Positions 50,449 to 60,401 of a stretch of 64,000 nt of DNA are shown here, one piece after another. The stretch covers positions 4,588,001 through 4,652,000 of the forward strand of contig NZ_CP159618.1 of assembly GCF_050613355.1 (NCBI RefSeq), read 5' to 3'. The translations under genes were made by a program, and so were the position numbers. Positions within the stretch are counted from its first letter, which is position 1. Each line of letters begins with the position of its first letter. The notes beneath the pieces are model-generated. The model saw only the letters and a program-made list of their open reading frames with translations, searched no databases and was not told where the DNA came from. The DNA comes from Plantibacter sp035576025 (GTDB lineage Bacteria; Actinomycetota; Actinomycetes; Actinomycetales; Microbacteriaceae).

Positions 50449-53409
50449 TCACGTCAGGGTCTCGACCACCGGAGCGGGGAGAAGCCCGGCCTCCCGTGCA
50501 CGCATCGCGGCCTCCGTGCGCGTCGCGGCACCGAGCTTCCTGAGGATCGCCGACACGTGCACGCTCACGGTCTTCGTGCTGATGTAGAGCCGTTCACCGA
50601 TCCTGCGGTTGCTCAAGCCCTCTGCAACGAGCACCAGGACCTGACGCTCCCGCGTGGTCAACTCGACCGAGCCGTGTGCACCACGCTCCCTGGCCCGTCC
50701 GTCGAGCACGAGGGAGGCCCGGGTCGCGATGGCTCGTGCCTCGTCCAGCACGAGTCCTGCTCCGAGCACGGTGGCCTCAGCGATCGCGGTCTTGAGCGCC
50801 TCCTGCGCACCCGAGCGGTCGCCTGCGGTCAGGCGAGCCTCAGCCAGCCGGAGCACCGTGTAGGGCGCGAGCACCGCTGGCGCGAACGACCGGACCGCGA
50901 CCGCACGGGCAGCCTCCCATCGATCGACGTCGGTGCCCGTGCCGTCCTGGCCGCTGAGTTCGGCGTCGATCATCGCGCTCCACAGCGGGGCGGTGGGCCA
51001 GAACTGCTCCTGGGCGAGCAGCCGTCTCCACTGGGCCTCCGTGTCGCGGAGCTGCTGGAGGCCCAGGCCAGTGAACGCACCCTCGTCGGGGGCCAGCGTC
51101 CCTGCGATGTGAGCCGAACGCACCCGTGCCAGGACCCGTGCGGCGTCGGCGAGCGCCGGGAGGTCGTGGGCGGGCACCGGACGATGGTCGGCGGCGCTGA
51201 ACACGGCCGTGCGCATCCAGGCCTCGGCGAGGTCACCTACCGCCAGACCGACCTGCATCCCGACCCTGGCGACACCGAACCGTGTCTGCACCTCCAGCTC
51301 GGCCAGTGCGAGCATCGACTTGCGCCACCGCCGGTAGAGCGATGCAGCGGTCTGCGGGTCACCGCGCCACACGGTGAGCAGCACGAGCGACTGGCGCAGA
51401 TACGTCGAGAACGCGAGCGGTGGCTGCAACGACAGGGCGCGCTGCAGCGTCTCCTCCGCCTCGGTCCAGCGTCCGAGCGCGAGGAGCGGATCGACGGCGT
51501 TCGACGACAGGATCAGCCCCGAACTGCGCTCGACACCCAGGGCCTTCGCACGCGCGACCCCTTCGAGTGCAGAGGCGAGCGCCTCCTCGTACCGACCGAG
51601 CAGGTTGGACATGTCGGAAGCGTTGACCCGATACCGGAGGGTCGCGCTCCCGTCGCCATCCGCCAGCTCCGAGGCCCGAGCGAGCATGGCCAGACCCGCC
51701 TCGAGGTCACCGCCGTGGATTCGAGCGATTCCACCGATGTTGGCGGCGACGGAGGCGTTCCGTGCGGATCCGGTACGGAGCGCCTCCTCGGCGGCCTGGT
51801 CGGTGAACTCGATCGCTCGTTCCAGCCGGCCGAGGATCATGTGCCTGGCTCCAAGACTGGTCAGGAGTACTCCGCGCAGCTCTCCGGGTGTTCCCGGAGG
51901 GACTCGCTCGAGTGCCTGGTCCAGCAGTTCCACCGAACCCGGCCGGCCGAGGTTGGCAAGGTAGAACGCCTTGTCCCGCAGCAGCTTGGCCTGTTCGATG
52001 TCGTCGCGAGGCTCAGGGATCGCGAAGACCTCGTCGACCATGGCGACGGCGCGATCCGTCCAGCCCGCGTTCCGCAGCGCACTCGCAGTGCGCCGCATGA
52101 GTTCTGAGCGCGATCGCCCGACCACGTCCCGGGCGTCGGGAACGTGGTCCCAGAGCTCGAGCAGACGCTCACCCAGCTGCGCCTCCGTACTGTAGGCGAA
52201 CGCGGCGTGCGCCTGCTCCATCGCCCGTACCGTGGCGGGGAACGCCCGGCCGAAGTCGCGCGCCAGCATCCAGTGGTGCGACACCTCGGCCGCCACCGGT
52301 TCCGCCCCGGGGGTTGCTTCGAGCGCGTCCGCGAACCTCGCGTGGAGTCGCGTCCGTTCGCCGGGCAGCAGGTCGTCGTGGATCGCCTCACGGACGAGCG
52401 CATGACGGAATGCGTAGGTGTCGGCGTCCGCGATGAGCACGTTCGCTTCGATCGCTTCCCTCACGCCGAGCTCGAGCGCCTCCACCGGGCCGTCGAACAC
52501 CCCTTCCAGGAGGGCGTGTTCGACCGACACACCACCGGCCGAGATCGCTCGGAGCAACTGCTGCGTCCGTCCGGGGAGGCGTTCGTATCGCGCGAGCAGG
52601 AGCTCGCGGAGCGTCGCCGGAAGCTCTTCGCCTCCGGCACTCTCGTCGAGCCCGAGCAGTTCTTCGACGAAGAACGGGACCCCCTCGCTTCGCGCGTACA
52701 CGCGGTCGATCTCGAGCGCGTCGATCGAAGCACCACGAATGGCGACGGCTTGACGGAGTACGTCGCCGCGGCTCAACCGCTCCACCGTGTGTCGCGCGAC
52801 CCGCCTGGTGCGGTCGAGCTCGGTCAGGAACCCGCGTACCGGATGGCCGCGTGGCACGTCCTCGCTGCGGAAGGTGAGCAGGATCATCACTCGATCACCG
52901 GTGAGCACCCGGATGAGAAAGGCGAGGAGGCTGAGCGTCGCACCGTCGGCCCAGTGGATGTCCTCGATCGCGACGACGATCGGTTGCTCCCTCGAGTTCG
53001 ACTCCAGGAGGACGGCGACGGTCTCGTGGAGTCGACCGACACCGCCGTCCCGGTGCTCAGGAAGGTCGGCGGAGAGCGATGGTAGGAGCGCGCCGAGGGA
53101 GTCCCGACCAGGCCCGGCCGCGTCGAGCACCGCTTCGATCCCGCGCTGCGCGACGAGAGCCTTGAGCACTCCGGAGACGGGCGCGTACGGGGCTGCCACA
53201 TCTCCGAGGTCGACGCACTGACCCGTGAGCACGAGCGATTCGGGCTGCACTGAACGGAGGAACTCGCTGAGCAGTCGCGTCTTGCCGATCCCGGCTTCGC
53301 CTCCCACGATGATGGCGCGGGTCTCGCCTCCGACGACCGTGTCGAACACGGCCTGCAGAGCCTTGAGATCGGGTTCGCGGCCGATCATCGTGGGGCTGGT
53401 CGCAGGCAT
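50449..53409 (-). CDS. LuxR-family transcriptional regulator with AAA-type ATPase domain (LAL type)
   Basis: 986 residues. The ATPase domain begins MIGREPDLKALQAVF, with Walker A GGEAGIGKT near residues 36-44 and Walker B VVAIEDIHWAD near 150. A large helical sensor region with many Leu/Ala-rich repeats, TPR-like, fills about 400-900. The C-terminal LuxR HTH is LTTRERQVLVLVAEGLSNRRIGERLYISTKTVSVHVSAILRKLG near residue 930. ATG at 53409 is chosen; the frame is open to 53721. LAL regulators activate genes of varied types; no target is evident nearby. Confidence 0.9.
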   Translation of the reverse strand: MPATSPTMIGREPDLKALQAVFDTVVGGETRAIIVGGEAGIGKTRLLSEFLRSVQPESLVLTGQCVDLGDVAAPYAPVSGVLKALVAQRGIEAVLDAAGPGRDSLGALLPSLSADLPEHRDGGVGRLHETVAVLLESNSREQPIVVAIEDIHWADGATLSLLAFLIRVLTGDRVMILLTFRSEDVPRGHPVRGFLTELDRTRRVARHTVERLSRGDVLRQAVAIRGASIDALEIDRVYARSEGVPFFVEELLGLDESAGGEELPATLRELLLARYERLPGRTQQLLRAISAGGVSVEHALLEGVFDGPVEALELGVREAIEANVLIADADTYAFRHALVREAIHDDLLPGERTRLHARFADALEATPGAEPVAAEVSHHWMLARDFGRAFPATVRAMEQAHAAFAYSTEAQLGERLLELWDHVPDARDVVGRSRSELMRRTASALRNAGWTDRAVAMVDEVFAIPEPRDDIEQAKLLRDKAFYLANLGRPGSVELLDQALERVPPGTPGELRGVLLTSLGARHMILGRLERAIEFTDQAAEEALRTGSARNASVAANIGGIARIHGGDLEAGLAMLARASELADGDGSATLRYRVNASDMSNLLGRYEEALASALEGVARAKALGVERSSGLILSSNAVDPLLALGRWTEAEETLQRALSLQPPLAFSTYLRQSLVLLTVWRGDPQTAASLYRRWRKSMLALAELEVQTRFGVARVGMQVGLAVGDLAEAWMRTAVFSAADHRPVPAHDLPALADAARVLARVRSAHIAGTLAPDEGAFTGLGLQQLRDTEAQWRRLLAQEQFWPTAPLWSAMIDAELSGQDGTGTDVDRWEAARAVAVRSFAPAVLAPYTVLRLAEARLTAGDRSGAQEALKTAIAEATVLGAGLVLDEARAIATRASLVLDGRARERGAHGSVELTTRERQVLVLVAEGLSNRRIGERLYISTKTVSVHVSAILRKLGAATRTEAAMRAREAGLLPAPVVETLT

Positions 53410-53467
53410 GCTCACGACTCGATGTTCCCATGCAGCACCGACATCCCGAGCGGAGGCGTGCGCGCCG

Positions 53468-53734
53468 TCAGCGGTGCGCCGAGACTGGCGCCCGATGGGC
53501 GTCGACGGCCTGATCCGTGCCGCGCAGCGCCTCCCTGAACGCACGTCCAGCACGGCGAAGGCGGCGCACCAGCGGCTCTCGGGCGGTGCGTGGACCGGGT
53601 TCCGCCGCAGCGCGCTCACACAGCAGGTCCAGGTGCCTGCGTCGCCGTTCGAGCTCACGCAGCAGCTCCTGCTCGGCGAAGCGCGCCGTCTCCACGGACA
53701 CGACCGGGCTACGGGTCGCACTGGTGATCAACAT
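53468..53734 (-). CDS. Small basic protein of unknown function
   Basis: 88 residues, starting MLITSATRSPVVSVETARF. The centre is a highly charged helix (EQELLRELERRRRHLDLLCERAA) and the C-terminal half is Arg-rich. AGGAGG sits six bases upstream of the ATG, the best evidence that it is real. The open frame extends further upstream but without a ribosome site. It resembles no family I recognise. It is upstream of the LAL regulator gene on the same strand. Confidence 0.55.
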   Translation of the reverse strand: MLITSATRSPVVSVETARFAEQELLRELERRRRHLDLLCERAAAEPGPRTAREPLVRRLRRAGRAFREALRGTDQAVDAHRAPVSAHR

Positions 53735-53855
53735 GGGATCCTCCTCATCGCGCGCCGCCGGTGCAGCGCGATCGACACCCCTCACCGTCCTCCCTGAGGC
53801 ACCCTCCTCGCCTCGGGCATCTGCCCTATTTTTGCCGCACAGCTCTGCGACCGGG

Positions 53856-53945
53856 AAGAGGTGTATCACCGACGAACACCGTCTGGTGTACCGCGTCGCA
53901 GAGGACGGCATCCTGATCGCCCAGGCGCACTTCTACGACGAGTAA
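53856..53945 (+). pseudogene. Remnant of a YoeB-type toxin gene
   Basis: The last 30 codons before a stop read KRC-ITDEHRLVYRVAEDGI then LIAQAHFYDE. This corresponds to the C-terminal end of YoeB/Txe toxins, where R-R-I-T-x-E-H-R-L-V-Y is the strongest signature. The rest of the roughly 85-residue toxin and any YefM-like antitoxin are absent upstream, where the unrelated small gene lies on the other strand. It has no ribosome site of its own. It is best read as a decayed fragment. Confidence 0.55.
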
Positions 53946-53989
53946 CTCGACGGCGCTTCGCGGGATGACCCGTCGGGGCGATCCGTCAC

Positions 53990-55528
53990 TCAGTTCGCAG
54001 GGAGGAGGATCGCGTCGTCGAGGAGGTCACGGACGCGGGGGAGGAGCTCTGCACGGAGGCCCGACGCATCGACCTCGACCAGCTGGGCGATCGCGTCGAT
54101 GATCACGCCGAGGGAGAGCTCCCCGTCGCACGCGCCGACGAGGCCGGCGAGACCCGTGTCGAGCCCGATGGATCGTGCGAGCCCGCCACCCTGTCGCAGC
54201 TGCATGGCCGTGGGATCCTCGTCGCCCGGCCAGTAGTGCCGCTCCTCCGTCACATCACTGGCGATCGTGACACGCTCACGCAGCAGCGCAGCGTCGTCCA
54301 GGGCGGCATGCCAATCGTGTGCCGCCAGGCACATCGCCAGGTGCGCGCCGAGACCCGAGGCGTTCGACCCGGCCTGGCCGTGGAGTCGTTCGAGACGTCG
54401 CATCGGCTGCACGGAGTCCGTCCGACGGAGCAGCACGTACCCGAAACCGACGCCGGAGACCGAGCGGGTGGCGAAGTCCTCGAGCCAGGCGGCGGCCAGA
54501 CGCTCGAAATCGGGTGTGCCCTGCCTGGTGCCGCCGTCGCGGATCCAGGTCTCGGCGTACTCCGCAGGGTCCTGCACCTCACGCTCGATCACCCAGGCGT
54601 CGACGGCTTCCTCGCTGCCCGCGATCCAGCCCGCGACGCGCTGGAGGCCGTCGGCTCCGTAACGGTACTCCCAATTGCCCAGGAACTGGGCGATGCCGTG
54701 TTCCGTCAGATGCGCTGCGGCGTCTCGGAAGACGGACTCCACGAGGGCATCACCGACGAGACCGCCGTCGCGGTACTCGTAGCTGGGCACCCCCTCGAGT
54801 CGCGGTGTGATCACGAAGGGCGGGTTGGAGACGATGCGGTCGAAACGCTCGCCGGCCACCGGCTCGAACATGCTGCCGAGCCGGAACTCGATCGTGTCGA
54901 CGCCGTTGATCCCCGCGTTGAGTGCAGCGAGTTCGAGCGCGCGCTCGGAGATGTCGGTCGCGACGACACGGTCCGCGATCCGCGACAGGTGCAACGCCTG
55001 GATACCGCAGCCCGTGCCGAGGTCGAGGGCCGATCCGATCCGCTCGGGCAGGATGATGCCGCTGAGCGTCATCGATGCGCCCCCGACGCCGAGCACATGC
55101 TGTTCTCCGAGCTCGTGACCGAGCGCCAGTTCACCGAGGTCGGAGGCGATCCACCACGAACCGCTGCCGTTCGCATCGACCCAGGCATACGGTCGCAGGT
55201 CGAGAGCGGGGAGGACGGGGCCGTCCGCCGCGACGGTGACGAGCCCGAGGGCGACCGCGCCGTCGAGCCCGAGTGACGGGAGGGCGAGGGACGCCGCCTC
55301 GGCATCGGACGGCAGGCCGAGGATGAAGAGGCGCGCGAGCGTCGCGATCGGTTCCTCGCCCGTCGTCCGCCCACGTGCATCAAGCTCTCGGACGGCCACG
55401 ACCCGGTTCGAGCGGTGCAGAGCGGCATCCGCAGTCTCGCCCCACAGACCCCGCACCCGCTCCACGGTGTACGACGCGGCAGAGAGGTCGGAACGGAGGT
55501 CATCGATCAAGCGCTGGTCCACGCCCAC
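53990..55528 (-). CDS. SAM-dependent methyltransferase with DUF7059-type N-terminal domain
   Basis: 512 residues. The N-terminal 150 residues form a helical domain seen in actinobacterial relatives. The Rossmann methyltransferase begins about residue 165 with ALDLGTGCGIQALHLS (motif I), then VVATDISERAL and the hallmark DRIVSNPPFVI of N6-adenine or glutamine methyltransferases such as PrmC/RlmG-type. The C-terminal 150 residues (after about 360) form a separate helical module. The substrate is not known; a ribosomal or RNA target is the usual expectation. Confidence 0.85.
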   Translation of the reverse strand: MGVDQRLIDDLRSDLSAASYTVERVRGLWGETADAALHRSNRVVAVRELDARGRTTGEEPIATLARLFILGLPSDAEAASLALPSLGLDGAVALGLVTVAADGPVLPALDLRPYAWVDANGSGSWWIASDLGELALGHELGEQHVLGVGGASMTLSGIILPERIGSALDLGTGCGIQALHLSRIADRVVATDISERALELAALNAGINGVDTIEFRLGSMFEPVAGERFDRIVSNPPFVITPRLEGVPSYEYRDGGLVGDALVESVFRDAAAHLTEHGIAQFLGNWEYRYGADGLQRVAGWIAGSEEAVDAWVIEREVQDPAEYAETWIRDGGTRQGTPDFERLAAAWLEDFATRSVSGVGFGYVLLRRTDSVQPMRRLERLHGQAGSNASGLGAHLAMCLAAHDWHAALDDAALLRERVTIASDVTEERHYWPGDEDPTAMQLRQGGGLARSIGLDTGLAGLVGACDGELSLGVIIDAIAQLVEVDASGLRAELLPRVRDLLDDAILLPAN

Positions 55529-55577
55529 CAGTGTGACAGCTGCGGGCGGAGGGGGTCACCGCCGCCCGCAGCCGTGC

Positions 55578-58500
55578 TCAGCGTTCCGACGCCAGGATCG
55601 CGTCGAGGTCCTCGGCTCCGTCGTCGGAGCGCTCGGACTCCGTCGCGTCGCGCTCGGCGGCCTTCGCCTCACGCTTGCGCTCGCGCTTCGCCAGGCGTCG
55701 CTCGCCCCGGCGCTCCAGCAGCAGGTACAGCACCGGCACCAGGATGAGCGTCAGGAGCGTCGAGGACACGAGTCCGCCGATGACGACGATCGCCAGCGAC
55801 TGCGAGATGAACACGCCGCCTCCGGTGAGGCCGAGTGACATCGGGACGAGCGCGAAGATCGTCGCGCATGCCGTCATGATGATCGGCCGCAGACGCAGTC
55901 TCGCACCGTGGATGACCGCGTCGTCGATGCTGTCACCGCGCGCACGGTACGAATTCACCAGGTCGATGAGCACGATGGCGTTCGTCACGACGATGCCGAT
56001 GAGCATGAGCAGACCGATCATCGACGGGATGCCCAGCGGCGTCCCGGTGATGAGTAATGCCGCGATCGCACCGGTCGCCGCGAACGGCACCGACACGAGC
56101 AGGATGAGCGGCTGGAGGAGGCTGCGGAATGTCGCCACCATCACGATGAACACGAGCACGATCGCGATGAGCATGGCGAGTCCGAGCTGCGCGAAGGACT
56201 CCTCCTGGTCCTGTGCCACACCGCCGATCGTCGCCGTGACCCCACTCGGGAGGTCCAGGTCGTTGAGCCCGTTCCGGACTGCCAGGGTCGAAGCGCTCAG
56301 GTCGTCGCCGGTCGTCGTCGCGGACACCGTGATGGTGCGCACGCCGTCGATCCGGGTGATCGCCGCTGCTGCCTGCTCTTCGACGACCTGGGCGACCGTA
56401 CTGACGGGGATCGGCACGGCGCTGACGTTCGCGAGGTCCTTCTGCGCCTGCTCGAACCGTTCGGCTTCAGCCTGCTGTGCCGCTGCGTCGTTCTGGGCCT
56501 CACTCATCGCGGTCAGCTGTTCGTCGAGTGCCGTGATCGACGACTGCACCTGGGAGATCGCCTCGCTGAGGCCGGCGAGCTGTGCAGCCCGCGCCTCGTA
56601 CGCCTGACGCGCCGCCTCCTCCTCGGGTGTCGTGGGCGTGACCGGCGGCACCTCGACCGGCGCGGCCTGGAGCGCGCTCAGCTGGGCTCGGAGCGCGTCC
56701 AACTGGGATGCCGCGGTGCTCCGAGCATCCTGCAGTTCCGAACGCTGCGTCGACGCCTGGGAGGCGGCCTCGTCCTTCGCGCGTTGTGTCGCCACATCCT
56801 GTTGGGCGGTCAGGAGGTCGGTCGCGGTCTTCTGCGCCGCCGCCTGCTGCAGCGCGCTGACCGGCAGCGGGAGCGCGGCGATCTCCGCGGGCGTCGTCCC
56901 GACGCGCTGTGAGCGCACGATGATGTCGCGCGAGGAGCCCTCGAGGATGACCGAGCCCATCGGCGTGCCACGCAGGGCGTCCGCGATGGCCTGACCGACC
57001 TGCTCCTGCGTGAAGCCGTATCGCGCCGCTGCATCACGATCGACGTTCACCTTGAGCAGGCCCTGCTCGTCGGCCAGGTCGCTCGTCGCGTCGCGCAGAC
57101 CGTCGGTGTCGGCGAGCATGTCCTGCACAGCTGCTGCGCCGGTCGCCAGGGCCGCGGGGTCCTCACCCTGCAGCGTGACCTCCATGCCCCCGCCACCGGT
57201 GGCGAGACCTCCACCGGTGTCGCCGACGGTCACGGTACCCACGTCGTCGAGCTTCTCGACAGCATCGCGGATGGCCTTCGAGACGCCCTCCTTCGAACTC
57301 TCCTCGCCGAGCGTCGCACTGATCTTCGCCACGTTGCTCGAGCCGTCCCCGCCGACCGTGGTCAGGTACCCGGAGACGCCTGCGGTCTTCGCGAGCACAG
57401 CTTCGACCTCTGCGGCCGCGTCGCTCGTGACCGCGAGACTCGTCCCCTCCGGCAGTTCCTGCGTGATCGCCACGCTGTTCTCGCCGCCGATGTCGCCGAG
57501 GTAGTCGGTCTTCAGGAAGCCCGCCGAGACGACCGTCCCCGCGAAGACCAGTGCCGCCACGAGGAGCGTCACGACCGGACGCTTGAGTGCTGTGCGCAGC
57601 ACGGGCAGGTACGCGCGCTGCAGTTTGGAGTACGCCTCGGACTCGTCCTCGACCGGCGACGCCCCGGTGTCGTCGCCTGGATCTGCGGTAGCGCTCGAGC
57701 TGCGCATGAACCAGTACGCGAGTACCGGGACGATGGTGAGCGACACGATGAGCGAGGCGATGAGCGCGACCGAGACGGTCACGGCGAAGGGACGGAACAG
57801 CTCGCCGACGGTCCCTCCGACGAAGGCGACCGGCAGGAACACCGCGACGGTCGTGATCGTCGAAGCGGTGACCGCTCCGGCGACCTCGCGGACCGCCTCG
57901 ACGACACTCGCCGTGGTCATCGGTCTGCCGGTGTGCCGTCGTTTGATGTTCTCGATCACGACGATGGAGTCGTCGACCACCCGGCCGACGGCCACGGTCA
58001 GGGCGGCGAGCGTGAAGATGTTGAGCGAGTAGTCGCCGATCCAGAGTCCGATCATCGCGATGAGGAGCGACAGCGGGATGGACACGGCGGTGATGATCGT
58101 CGAGCGGATCGACAGCAGGAACACGAGGATGACGATGATGGCGAACAGCAGCCCGAGCCCACCCTCGACGGAGAGGTCGTGGATCGATTGCTCGACCATG
58201 GGGGACTGGTCGAAGACGACTGTGAACGCCGCTCCCGACCCGAGTTCGCGTTCGAGACCGGGCAGCGCGTCGCGGATCGCGTGCGCCAGCTGGACAGCAT
58301 TCGCCGAGGGATCCTTGAGGATCGTGAGCGACAGCGACGGGAGTCCGTCGGCACGGGCGATGGAGGTCTCCGCCGCCGGCACGAGTTCGACGTCGGCGAC
58401 CGCGGAGAGCGCGAACGGCCCGTCCTGGTGCTGGATGGGAAGAGCCTGCAGCTCAGCCAGCGAGCCGACGGCCGAACCGACCTCGATCGACAGCTCCTTT

Positions 58501-59165
58501 CCCGCGTCGACACTCGTTCCCGCTGCGGTCACTGCGCCACTCGCCTTGACGGCCGCCATGACCTCTTCTGCGGTGACCTTCTTGGCCGCGAGGTCGGTCG
58601 GTCGCATCGTGATGACGAGCTGGGTCGCGTTCTCGCCCGCGAGGTCCACCTGACGCACACCGTTGATCGCGCGGAGCGCGGGGACGACGACCGACTCGAC
58701 GCTGTTCGCGAATTCACCGGATTCGTCCTCCGAGGCGACAGCGAGCTGCAGCACCGGGATGTCGTCGCTGCTCCCCGCGTAGACCTCGCTCGTCGAGTCG
58801 TTCGGCAAGGTGCTCTTCAGTCCTGCGAGGGCACTGCGGATGTCACCGACGATCTTCTCGTCGTCGAGGCCGAAGTCCCAACTCACCTGCAATGACGTCG
58901 AACCGCTCACCGAGGTGGATGTGACACCGGTGACTCCCTTGACGCTCTGCACCGCCCGCTCGACAGGTTCCGTGACCTCGCGTTCGACGGAAGCCGGAGA
59001 AGCCCCTGGGTAGGTCGCGACGACCACGGCGCCCGGCTGCTGCACCGACGGCAGCAACTCCTGTTTGAGCGAGCCGACGGCGAAGAGGCCGAAGGCGACG
59101 ATGGCCGCCGTGATGAGTCCCACGATCAGTCGGTTGGCGAGGCTGAGCCTCGTGAGGAATGACAT
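55578..59165 (-). CDS. RND efflux transporter (HAE1/AcrB-like) with a coiled-coil insertion
   Basis: 1195 residues with 12 predicted membrane helices. Start: SFLTRLSLANRLIVGLITAAIVAFG, then YPGASPASVEREVTEPVE as in AcrB-type proteins. Helix 4 contains GRVVDDSIVVIENIKR with the conserved Asp pair of the proton relay. A second half repeats the pattern. Between about residues 770 and 905, in the second porter domain, an Ala/Gln/Glu-rich helical segment is inserted. The usual length is 1030-1070, so the insertion explains the excess. No membrane-fusion protein gene is adjacent. Confidence 0.88.
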   Translation of the reverse strand: MSFLTRLSLANRLIVGLITAAIVAFGLFAVGSLKQELLPSVQQPGAVVVATYPGASPASVEREVTEPVERAVQSVKGVTGVTSTSVSGSTSLQVSWDFGLDDEKIVGDIRSALAGLKSTLPNDSTSEVYAGSSDDIPVLQLAVASEDESGEFANSVESVVVPALRAINGVRQVDLAGENATQLVITMRPTDLAAKKVTAEEVMAAVKASGAVTAAGTSVDAGKELSIEVGSAVGSLAELQALPIQHQDGPFALSAVADVELVPAAETSIARADGLPSLSLTILKDPSANAVQLAHAIRDALPGLERELGSGAAFTVVFDQSPMVEQSIHDLSVEGGLGLLFAIIVILVFLLSIRSTIITAVSIPLSLLIAMIGLWIGDYSLNIFTLAALTVAVGRVVDDSIVVIENIKRRHTGRPMTTASVVEAVREVAGAVTASTITTVAVFLPVAFVGGTVGELFRPFAVTVSVALIASLIVSLTIVPVLAYWFMRSSSATADPGDDTGASPVEDESEAYSKLQRAYLPVLRTALKRPVVTLLVAALVFAGTVVSAGFLKTDYLGDIGGENSVAITQELPEGTSLAVTSDAAAEVEAVLAKTAGVSGYLTTVGGDGSSNVAKISATLGEESSKEGVSKAIRDAVEKLDDVGTVTVGDTGGGLATGGGGMEVTLQGEDPAALATGAAAVQDMLADTDGLRDATSDLADEQGLLKVNVDRDAAARYGFTQEQVGQAIADALRGTPMGSVILEGSSRDIIVRSQRVGTTPAEIAALPLPVSALQQAAAQKTATDLLTAQQDVATQRAKDEAASQASTQRSELQDARSTAASQLDALRAQLSALQAAPVEVPPVTPTTPEEEAARQAYEARAAQLAGLSEAISQVQSSITALDEQLTAMSEAQNDAAAQQAEAERFEQAQKDLANVSAVPIPVSTVAQVVEEQAAAAITRIDGVRTITVSATTTGDDLSASTLAVRNGLNDLDLPSGVTATIGGVAQDQEESFAQLGLAMLIAIVLVFIVMVATFRSLLQPLILLVSVPFAATGAIAALLITGTPLGIPSMIGLLMLIGIVVTNAIVLIDLVNSYRARGDSIDDAVIHGARLRLRPIIMTACATIFALVPMSLGLTGGGVFISQSLAIVVIGGLVSSTLLTLILVPVLYLLLERRGERRLAKRERKREAKAAERDATESERSDDGAEDLDAILASER

Positions 59166-59426
59166 GGGAGCGGCTGGCCTCTCGGTCGCGGAGTGGGCGC
59201 GGTTCGCCCCACCCCACGCTACGAAGCCGGGTGCACCGGCACATCAGCAGGGCGATGGAGATCGGTCGGCACCTGCATCCGCCGAACGGACGAGTCGAGT
59301 GGTCCTGCAGTACCAGTCGGACTCGCGCAACCATCCGCTCTTCACGACGCCCATGTCGGATCGGGGGCGTACCCTTGATAACCGAACGCGCGCCCCGGCC
59401 GTGCGTCGCCGGAGCGAGGAGGGTGC

Positions 59427-59807
59427 ATGGATCTGACAGCCGTCGACCTGCCCAAACTTCGCCGCGACGCCCACCTCGAGCGCCAGTCGATCATCGAGCA
59501 TCGAGCTCGCGACGGTGAGGACCCGTGGGACTTCCTGCCGTCCATGCCGACCGTCGACGAGCTCGTCGTCGCTGTCCTGCGAGACGACGCCCTGCACGAC
59601 CGCGGACTCGCCGCACAACACGCGATGGCGCGCCTTGCAGGGTACTCCTCGCTGGAGGACGCCCAGGATCACAAGGACAACGCCGACCACCTCGAGTACG
59701 AGGTGCTGCGCGAGATCGCCCAGGTGCATCCGGAGCTGACGCGCGCCGTGTGGCGCATGTCGGGCAAGGTCGCACGGCCGCCATGGGAGGGCGACGACGC
59801 CGACTAG
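59427..59807 (+). CDS. Conserved actinobacterial hypothetical protein
   Basis: 126 residues, mainly helical and charged, no membrane segment. Notable stretches are LPKLRRDAHLERQSIIEHRARDG, PWDFLPSMPTVDELVVAVL and NADHLEYEVLREIAQVHPELTRAVW. GAGGAGG precedes the ATG by four bases. I do not recognise its family. It is divergent from the RND gene and convergent with the small membrane protein gene. Confidence 0.65.
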   Translation: MDLTAVDLPKLRRDAHLERQSIIEHRARDGEDPWDFLPSMPTVDELVVAVLRDDALHDRGLAAQHAMARLAGYSSLEDAQDHKDNADHLEYEVLREIAQVHPELTRAVWRMSGKVARPPWEGDDAD

Positions 59808-59819
59808 CGCGACGATGGG

Positions 59820-60392
59820 TCACATCGCCGCAGCGAGGCCCATGGCGACGATCGAGGCGGCCATGCTCCCGAGCTCGACGGTGACGAGTCGCCGTCGAGC
59901 TCGGGCAGCGTCGACCGCCAGTCGTGCGCTCAACGCGAGGTATCCGGCGATTGCCCCCGCGATCAGGACTCCCGCGAGAGAGATGCCGCCGAGGTGATGC
60001 GTCGATGCCGGTATGTCGTTCTCGGCATATACCGTGTTCGACGCATGACCTGTCATCGCACACACCAGGGCGGCCATGATCAAGAGGCCGCCGGAGGTGT
60101 GGACCACCATCGCAGCGCGGTGGCGGAGCGCGAACGGATCGGACGCGACGCCGGGGCGGCGTGCGGATGGTCTCGCCACGCGCAGGCGGACCGCCGAGAC
60201 GACGGCAAGGATCATCAGGGCGCATGCCCACAGCAACGGGTGGATGACTCCCGCGCCGCTCGCCAGATCGAGCATCGCCGCCAGCATCACGATCGCGGAG
60301 CCGAGATCGATGACGCCCCGACGACCGCCGACGGTGCAACACGCACCGAGGGCGGCCGGGAGGAGGGCCCCGAGATGGAGGACTTCGGTCAT
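59820..60392 (-). CDS. Small membrane protein at the end of the amine-oxidase operon
   Basis: 190 residues with about five hydrophobic segments. Several His are at membrane ends (EVLHLGALL, HHLGGISLAG, FALRHRAAMVVHTSGG). The start lies nine bases after the amine oxidase stop on the same strand, so it is almost certainly co-transcribed. A role in copper handling or export would be a reasonable guess but is not shown by any known motif. Family not recognised. Confidence 0.65.
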   Translation of the reverse strand: MTEVLHLGALLPAALGACCTVGGRRGVIDLGSAIVMLAAMLDLASGAGVIHPLLWACALMILAVVSAVRLRVARPSARRPGVASDPFALRHRAAMVVHTSGGLLIMAALVCAMTGHASNTVYAENDIPASTHHLGGISLAGVLIAGAIAGYLALSARLAVDAARARRRLVTVELGSMAASIVAMGLAAAM

Positions 60393-60401
60393 GATCAGAC
60401 G

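Noticed and set aside
59166..59426. 261-base gap between the RND gene and the small hypothetical gene
   Set aside because: Apart from the likely promoters of the two divergent genes I see no repeat, RNA or ORF I can support.
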